Source of the DNA: Hydractinia symbiolongicarpus
Lineage: Eukaryota; Cnidaria; Hydrozoa; Anthoathecata; Hydractiniidae
Assembly: GCF_029227915.1 (NCBI RefSeq)
Contig: NC_079879.1
Span: 19,916,501-19,980,500, forward strand
DNA: 64,000 nucleotides
Direction: 5' to 3'
In this document: positions 58,501 to 64,000 of the stretch, piece by piece
How positions within the stretch are numbered: position 1 is the stretch's first letter
Layout: every line of letters begins with the position of its first letter
Translations under genes and position numbers: made by a program
Notes under the pieces: model-generated
The model's input: the letters and a program-made list of their open reading frames with translations, nothing else
Database searches by the model: none
What the model was told of the DNA's origin: nothing

Positions 58501-61500
58501 CTTCAATAGGTTGTCGATCATGTTGAAGGGCCTCGAGCTCTTCCAACTATTAATAAAAAATGCCTTAGAAGCACATAAGCAACATAACTTAGCCACTGAT
58601 ATATATGATCAGTTACAAAAGATTTTTAGAAACAGCCCAAACATGACTTTCTTTAAATGATTTCCATAAAAATCAACAAATCGACAACAGACTTGTGAGG
58701 GCTTAAAAATTGGTAAGACATGCATTGGCATAATTAGTAAAAAGGTAAAAATGTGGTTTACTTTTCATATTTATGTCAGTGGTTTAAAAAGATTCTGTAT
58801 AGAAAGTAATCACAATTTCCCCTTAGCCATGCTATTTTTTCAACAGAAGAGGGATGAAAGCATCTTAAATCGGTAACTAAACCAATATTATAGTAAAATA
58901 GGTAGAATCTAAGATTATCACCGAATAATATTTTCGTACTTGATTTATCATTTCCCTAGTTTAAGGCCAGAATAAAGTTTTTTTGTTGATTCGAGTTCAC
59001 TCACGGATTGAGTTATGAGTAAAATCTCTGATTTGGCTAATTATTGATAAGTTTATTACATGGTGTACTTTAACTCTGGGTTTCAAAATTGTTATATATT
59101 GTGGGAATAATATCAATAATGTTCTTAGTATATACCAATCAAAACATCCATTAAATTTGGTCTGCTAACTTAATCAATCAAAACAAGGCTTTTCTTGGGT
59201 AGTTTAGGGAAAGAAATATAGCTAAAAAATTAAAAAGTGTAATTTACTCTGTAATTGGCAATATCTAACCCCATACATCATCATTTTTTGACAAACTGTA
59301 AACAACCTTCTTAAAAGATATGGAAAATACTAAAGGGAAAATGACTCAAAAGGAAACCAATCACTTTTTATTAAACTTGGATTGTGTGGTTTAATTTCAG
59401 CTACCTAAATCAGCACTAGGCTTCTGTTTCGAAACTGTAATCACTAAAGGTTTCTATTTCTAATTTAAGTCAGCTGCATGTTTTTTCTTTTATTAAAGTA
59501 TAAAGCACAATGTGTACCTAATTAACTTAGTTCTCAATTTAGACTTTCTTTACAGGAAAGTAGTCAAATTAGTAAGTTTTTAGGTATGCCATATCTATGG
59601 TAAATCAAAAACCTTATCTTATGTTTGCCACAGAAACTACGTTAACAGGGAGCAATTGATCATATATATGTAATGATCAAATCCCAGAATAAAGTTGAAC
59701 GTTAAACAAGTTTACATCTTAACAGTCACACACAAATATTGAACATGAGCAAAAACAATAAAATAATGAAACTTTTGGACAAACATGAAAACCTTATTTA
59801 TTGTAATTTGGGGTAGTTAAGGCCTGTTGCCTAACAGCATAATTCTTCTCAAACATAAAATCGACTAAAATTTGTGAATAATCATCTATCACAGATTATA
59901 GTTCATCTATAATAAGGTAAGAAATATATTTTAAGGAAACGTGAAAAATATTTATTTTAGCTAATTTTGATACCAGATTTTTCTTGCAGATGGAATCTAA
60001 AGAAATTTGTAGATAATGATCTCTTCTTACATTTTAGTCAATTTATAGAAACTTTATTTGGACCTAAATTCAGTTGTTTTTGCCTAGTTACTTTCTAGCA
60101 TTTATTGATAAGTAACTATGTGCCAAAAAATCAGAAAAACTAATGAGCAGGTTGAGAGAAAAGCCCAGATATCTAAGAGGTCAGAAGTTTAATAAGCACA
60201 TGTCTGCTTAATCTGTTCAGCATGACATACAAGAAAAACAGTATTTGAACAAAAATATTCCTACCATCTCTTCATTTTTGATGGCTATAGCTTGATTTTT
60301 CTCATTTAATCTCCGAACTAATGAACATAGTTCAATATATTTTCGATGAATAATTCTTTCTGGATCATTATGAGGTTTTGATGCCTAAGATAGGAATTAG
60401 AATATTAAAATTTTTTGGGCATTTAAGAATTGCACTATTTAGCCCCTAATACAAGCTTACACAACTTACCTTTATCCCAAACTAACAATACCCTACTAGT
60501 CAAAAAGCAGTACCAACGTTTATTAATGCCAGTTTTTTTAACACCTTTACTACCCAGCATATCTGCAAAATAAAAATATTCTGAACTACATCTAATAAGC
60601 CACCACTATACTGCACTTAAGCTGGGAACACTACATTATTTGTAACCTCACTTTTAACTAAACATATAAATTAAGTATGATTCAATGACCATGTCCAGGC
60701 TATTCCATCCATCCAAAATTTTTAATAACAGCTTCTAAGACTACTTCGCCATACTACGCATTCCAACCTACTTTTCTTCAGCTGCCTTAGCAATCAATTT
60801 TGCAAATCATTATTCATCAGATGATTGTAGCATCCTTAACCAATTTCCATATGAAAATTTCAAACTAGAATACAATCAATCTTTGTTATACTAAGTCTCT
60901 ATTGCTGTTGCAAGCTTAAGCAATTCTCTTATTTTTATTTCCGAAATCATAGTAACCTAAAGCAATTCTTATTAACCTTTACATAACTTTCATAATCACT
61001 GCAGTAGCTATTCCTTAGCCTATGGAAAATCACTACAATGCAGTTATTGGATCCTTTAAAACCAACAACTTTGTATAGCAATATCTCTGCTATAAATATC
61101 CCATTGCTTTATAACCAATAAATTTGTATCTAATGAACTACTGCATTGCATTGTTGTATATATATCACATAATAAAAAAATATCAGATGAGTTACTGTAT
61201 GCCCCTGCAGGAAATCAAAGATTATGGAAAACTTTGATAAATATTGCAAGAACAAAATTGATAATAAAATTCTTTTAAAAACATACCAGTCTTTGTGGAA
61301 GTTCCATAATTATTCCTTCTAAATCAAATTCAACACCTTTGTAGTCATTTCCTTTGATATCTTTTGAAAATTGTCGACTCAATGAGTCTGCCGATTTCAA
61401 CCTTGCTAAAGCATTGTCCAATGCATCTTTTTCCATTTGCAAACGTAAACAGGTTCCTGCCTCAAAACCCAACTTCTTCTCCAATTTTTCAATAACCTTT

Positions 61501-63592
61501 TGTAACTGTTTGACTTCAGAAAGCTTACAATAAAAAGAATAATTTCAATTTAAGGCGGTGATACAACAACAGTGTATCATTAAAATTCCCCAAACTTTAA
61601 TTTCTATATATGTTTATGTACACTTTTTAACTAATATATAATAAATATATTGAAAAAGAAACAAATCAGGATTGAAAAAAACAAACAAATTAGGATTGTA
61701 TATTATATCCAAATTTTTGAGAAGCCCTAAAATTATGCCTTGAAAGACACTGCTTTTCTGTACATTTCTAGCATTTGTTTTGTGTGTCTTTCCATTGGTA
61801 TTTGTTTCCATTGATGTCGTTTATTGGTATATAAAAAAATTGTGTACAGTACATCAGTACCTCAGGCACAGTACAGAGCAACAAAACCATATCAGTATTT
61901 TTAATTAAACAAAAATTCCTAATTGCCTATGTTGCCTATTCATAATAAGGATACATGAAACAGCTATTACCTATGTTGAGAATACTGGCTATATTTCCTG
62001 AACTTTGAAATAAAAATATATAAAACTAGTTATTTTCTGAAAGCCATACATGCAGATTTCCTATTGAATCATGCTATTTTTGTAATAAAATGATTTTTAA
62101 AATCACTGACTCTTAAGTGACGTTTTAAAAATTGCTATACCAAAAGTAGACTCTATTCTAACTTTTCGCCTATTACCTTAAAATAAATTATACACAAACT
62201 TATTTCTAAATCATACTTTAAATTTAATATGAGAAACAAGACATTGTTGAATGACTTTTGTTTTTAACATTAAATTATGCCAACCAATTGCAAAATTAAA
62301 AAAAGTTTGATGAACCCATCAGAAATCTTGAAAAACATTTCCTGATTGTGCATATTGCTTCATTACTTTCACAACAAGAATTAAATTGTAAAGTTTAACA
62401 GTCCTGAGCTTTTTTCCCTTTACTTTTGTTGGCCGAAAAAAAGTAATTTCTTGAAAGTTTTAGGATGATTGTAAGAACTGGAAAATTTTCTACTGTTGGT
62501 TAAGTTGTTTTTTGGCAGAAATATTCTACTTTTGCATTGATGTGTTAAACAATTTGAAATGTTCGACATTGGCTATTAACTGAACTAACTTTCAGCAACA
62601 CGAGAAAACTACTTTAATGGCACATAGTAGGTATTTCATTTAAAACAGCCTGCCAATTGCTTAAAAAATTCAAACAATAATTCTAAATGTTAATTCAGAT
62701 GTTTCTGAATTAACATTTAGAATTATTAACAGTTGCAGCAGCTGAGTTTAAAACATACACAACAAGTGTAAAAATCATTCACAAAATACATGCTGAAAGT
62801 GATGGGTATGAATTAAATAAAAAACAATGAATAGAGATCTACTCAACCATTCACCTGTTTTCTTGAGTCTTGTAAGGCCTGTTTTCTTAAGGTCTCCATT
62901 TCCATTTGATGTTCTTTATTAATTCTGATATTTTCAATTGGCCTGTTATTAACAGAATCCTTCAAAAGCTTAAGTTCTTCTTGTAAATGCAAATTTGCCT
63001 GCTGTATACAAAACATTTCATTTTCGTGTTTTATCTTTTGCTGTTCCTGCTCAAATGATAGTTCCTGAAGGGCGTCATTTTTAGAATTTTTAATTTTTAA
63101 AATCAATTTTTCTTTTTCTTGTAACCAGCTCTCTTTTTCAAATTGATACTCACTATTTTTGCGTTTCATGATTCTATTTATTTCATTTTCAAACTCAGTT
63201 TTAGATGTAATTCTTTGTTTCGCCATTTCTCGCTCAAATTCTCTTCTTAAATTTATTTCCATAGTCTTTAGTTTATTTTGAAACTTTTCAGATTCTGATT
63301 CTCTCATATTTTTAATTTCTGCAACCTTTTCTCGCTTAACTTCTTTTAGCAAGTTTTGTTCTTTCGCTAAGTCACTTTTGAGTTGTGCTATATGCTGTCT
63401 CATTTCATCTGAAACATTGCTTGACTTAATATTTGATAAACTTGCTGATCTACCAATTGCACTTGAACTTGCTTTTTCAGGTAGATTTTCTGTCATAAGT
63501 GAAGCTTCATCTCTTACTAAGTCAGGCTCTGATTTCCATTTCGCACTAGCACCAGACGTGAAATGCAACAATTCTTCTTCTAACTTATCCAT
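43570..63592 (-). CDS. JAKMIP: JAKMIP-like long coiled-coil protein with giant disordered exon, about 28 exons
   Basis: JAKMIPs bind microtubules, GABA-B receptor mRNA or Janus kinases. Exons in gene order: 63592-62855, 61523-61287, 60384-60265, 58546-58400, 58284-58195, 58028-57951, 57593-57516, 57135-57049, 56545-56390, 56254-56165, 55938-55858, 55607-55548, 55425-55354, 55189-55127, 55035-54967, 54771-54700, 54445-54380, 53778-53661, 53530-53451, 53077-53009, 52816-52748, 52562-52494, 52151-52095, 51648-51577, 48949-48858, 48143-48071, 47852-44265, and a tentative last exon 43578-43570. Phases join to about 2199 residues. Residues 1-950 are almost wholly coiled coil. JAKMIP-like blocks: EKKLGFEAG...LQMEKDALDNAL in exon 2 (family EKELGVQAG...LLQKEALDEQL), the ELCSLVRRLNEKN block, and ENDLMEFRMAELED (family QNELLEFRVLELEE). 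The 1196-residue exon is Ser/Asn-rich and disordered, ending in a new coiled coil. JAKMIPs are only about 600-850 residues, so the C-terminal half is unusual. The last exon is the weakest part. Confidence 0.78.
43620..44110. repeat. Cluster of CGCCAAA motifs
   Basis: At least six short motifs of the form [CT]CGCCAAA[TA]T occur in one orientation (near 43653, 43893, 43937, 43953, 44045, 44066), with a TGGCGGTTTTGACAAAAT in reverse sense at 43620. They lie in the last intron of the JAKMIP-like gene. This is probably a decayed repeat rather than a regulatory array. Confidence 0.4.
47055..47130 (-). repeat. Coding tandem repeat NRSQ[SF]S in the giant exon
   Basis: Four imperfect 18-bp units encode SNRSQF/SNRSQS. 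The flanks carry two copies of CSTCG[LI]TPP about 85 residues apart (encoded at about 47264-47294 and 47006-47040). Replication-slippage origin is likely for the NRSQ units. Confidence 0.8.
48144..48857. other. Intron of the JAKMIP-like gene, no feature seen
   Basis: AT-rich intron sequence between exons 25 and 26, with no coding frame or repeat I can name. Confidence 0.5.
50009..50469 (+). pseudogene. Harbinger transposase fragment, frameshifted
   Basis: An ATG at 50009 opens an acidic leader (MDSEEEIAVAVVV) that reaches a stop at 50105 in its own frame. The family-like sequence VWVKPYRRNELG continues in another frame after an A-run at about 50080, so a one-base change separates them. The readable part then gives MPPNIFEELLNLI, a HARBI1-type helix-turn-helix region (AATLKFFSCGINYTELQYLF) and SILSQFIAEVCEAIY, ending at 50445 before a donor-like GTAAAT. 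No DDE catalytic domain follows, so no active transposase is possible from this copy. Confidence 0.85.
50562..51248 (-). pseudogene. Harbinger MADF DNA-binding protein, broken
   Basis: The ATG at 51248 starts a MADF domain (EIWRSQPSLWD, NEKAKSYEIFKGRLG). A probable intron runs from 51113 back to 51030. The domain resumes as EKLVRSKMNTLRSYF, SAELKKV and GAGRDDVYES, then hits TAA at 50914-50916 just before WPYFQFL, where the family continues. A proline-rich C-terminal remnant is readable at 50562-50819. MADF proteins act as the DNA-binding partner of Harbinger transposases. The in-frame stop marks it as dead or truncated. Confidence 0.8.
52196..52470 (+). mobile_element. Second tRNA-derived SINE type
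   Basis: Box A-like TAGTAGTAGCGCACTCGGC and box B GGTTCGAGTCC at about 52236-52246 stand in tRNA spacing. A body unrelated to the 21370 SINE follows, then a tail with CTTCTACTACTTCTAATA. It lies antisense in a JAKMIP-like intron, ending about 25 bp from exon 52494-52562. Only one copy is present here, so borders are estimates. Confidence 0.6.
53779..54085. repeat. 41-bp tandem array beside a splice acceptor
   Basis: About seven copies of a 41-bp unit (AAAATGCAAAATGGTACCTC plus AAGTTGAAAAATTAGCATCAC-like remainder), increasingly diverged to the right. The first unit overlaps the acceptor of JAKMIP-like exon 53778-53661: on the gene strand the unit ends CCATTTTGCATTTTG and the true acceptor is CCATTTTGCATTTTAG. 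Confidence 0.9.
55465..55522. repeat. ATATA-rich simple sequence
   Basis: Repeated AATATA/ATATAA units over about 55 bp in a JAKMIP-like intron. Confidence 0.7.
58547..60264. other. 1.7-kb intron of the JAKMIP-like gene, no feature seen
   Basis: AT-rich, without recognisable exon, repeat family or RNA gene on either strand. Confidence 0.5.
61524..62854. other. First intron of the JAKMIP-like gene
   Basis: No coding exon was recognised. It holds the perfect palindrome at 62676-62727; nothing else stands out. Confidence 0.5.
62676..62727. repeat. Perfect 24-bp inverted repeat with 4-nt loop
   Basis: Left arm 62676-62699 starts AATAATTCTAAATGTTAATT and the right arm 62704-62727 is its exact complement, separated by TGTT. 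As RNA it would be a very stable hairpin inside the first intron of the JAKMIP-like transcript. Confidence 0.9.
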
Positions 63593-64000
63593 AGCGTTAT
63601 GAATTATGTTACTAGTATCTGTATATATAAATATAAATGCCTTCTCTTTTTAGGCTCTTTATGGTGACAAAACGTAGCTACTTGTTAGCTAGCTCCCTAT
63701 ATTATGAACATGCTCACATTTTAACCAAAACACCTACCCAGCTAACGGTTTTATTAAGATAAGTCATGAACATCTTTAGCCAAGTTTTTCCGTTTAATAT
63801 AATAATAAATGTTTTGCTGACTACTTCGAGTAATATTTAGCGCTTACTTTCATAGCTAGTTATTAAAATACTTGTGATTTTTTTAAAAATATATAAAATT
63901 TAAAACTTTTGTCGCATGCTCCCGATGCTTTTTTAAAAAATCCAATATGGCTGCCTTGTTTACATTTTTAAACCAATGAACTGCGATTTATAGAGTTTGT
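63593..64000. other. Upstream region of the JAKMIP-like gene
   Basis: Expected to carry the 5' UTR and promoter. No clear TATA box or other element could be assigned, and no coding exon was seen. Confidence 0.4.

Noticed and set aside
58547-60264. A missed gene in the largest intron of the JAKMIP-like gene
   Set aside because: Frames are all short and unsupported, and no splice-bounded conserved segment was found.

Overview
The window is AT-rich nuclear DNA from an animal. Genes are split into many small exons with GT-AG introns, and the introns and gaps are full of LINE, SINE and inverted-repeat DNA transposons. Protein similarity to human is high (LSD1, STOML2, TCEANC2). Together with short AT-rich introns and the repeat types, this suggests a non-bilaterian or other invertebrate, perhaps a cnidarian. 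That is an inference; the sequence alone does not fix the species. All family comparisons were made from memory, without a database search.

Layout. (1) 1.3-11.7 kb, plus strand: a complete KDM1A/LSD1 histone demethylase in 14 coding exons. Its 4.3-kb first intron holds a LINE nested in a DNA transposon. (2) 12.3-13.0 kb, minus: a small ankyrin-repeat protein, convergent with KDM1A. (3) 13.0-18.3 kb: no gene seen, two fold-back elements. (4) 18.3-19.5 kb, minus: TCEANC2, rebuilt in three exons. (5) 20.7-21.2 kb, minus: BLOC1S6 (pallidin), single exon. (6) 21.4-26.8 kb: a repeat nursery with a tRNA-derived SINE, a 361-bp MITE, a nested palindrome, a duplicated CRE palindrome, a 607-bp inverted-repeat element and a hammerhead-like motif. 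(7) 26.8-31.9 kb, plus: STOML2 in 14 exons. (8) 33.5-41.6 kb, minus: a RIM-binding-protein-like gene in 23 exons (glycine-rich exon, coiled coil, SH3-SH3-FN3-SH3). (9) 43.6-63.6 kb, minus: a JAKMIP-like coiled-coil gene in about 28 exons, with one 3.6-kb exon of disordered sequence and a decayed PIF/Harbinger transposon in an intron.

Functionally the window mixes housekeeping genes (chromatin demethylation, transcription elongation, endosomal cargo sorting, mitochondrial membrane scaffold) with two long coiled-coil scaffold genes whose relatives act at synapses and microtubules. The two scaffold genes are head-to-tail on one strand, share a short cysteine motif and have phase-compatible splice ends, so they may form one complex locus. 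That is the observation I would check first. The exon models were built by hand from splice consensus, reading frame and family similarity.
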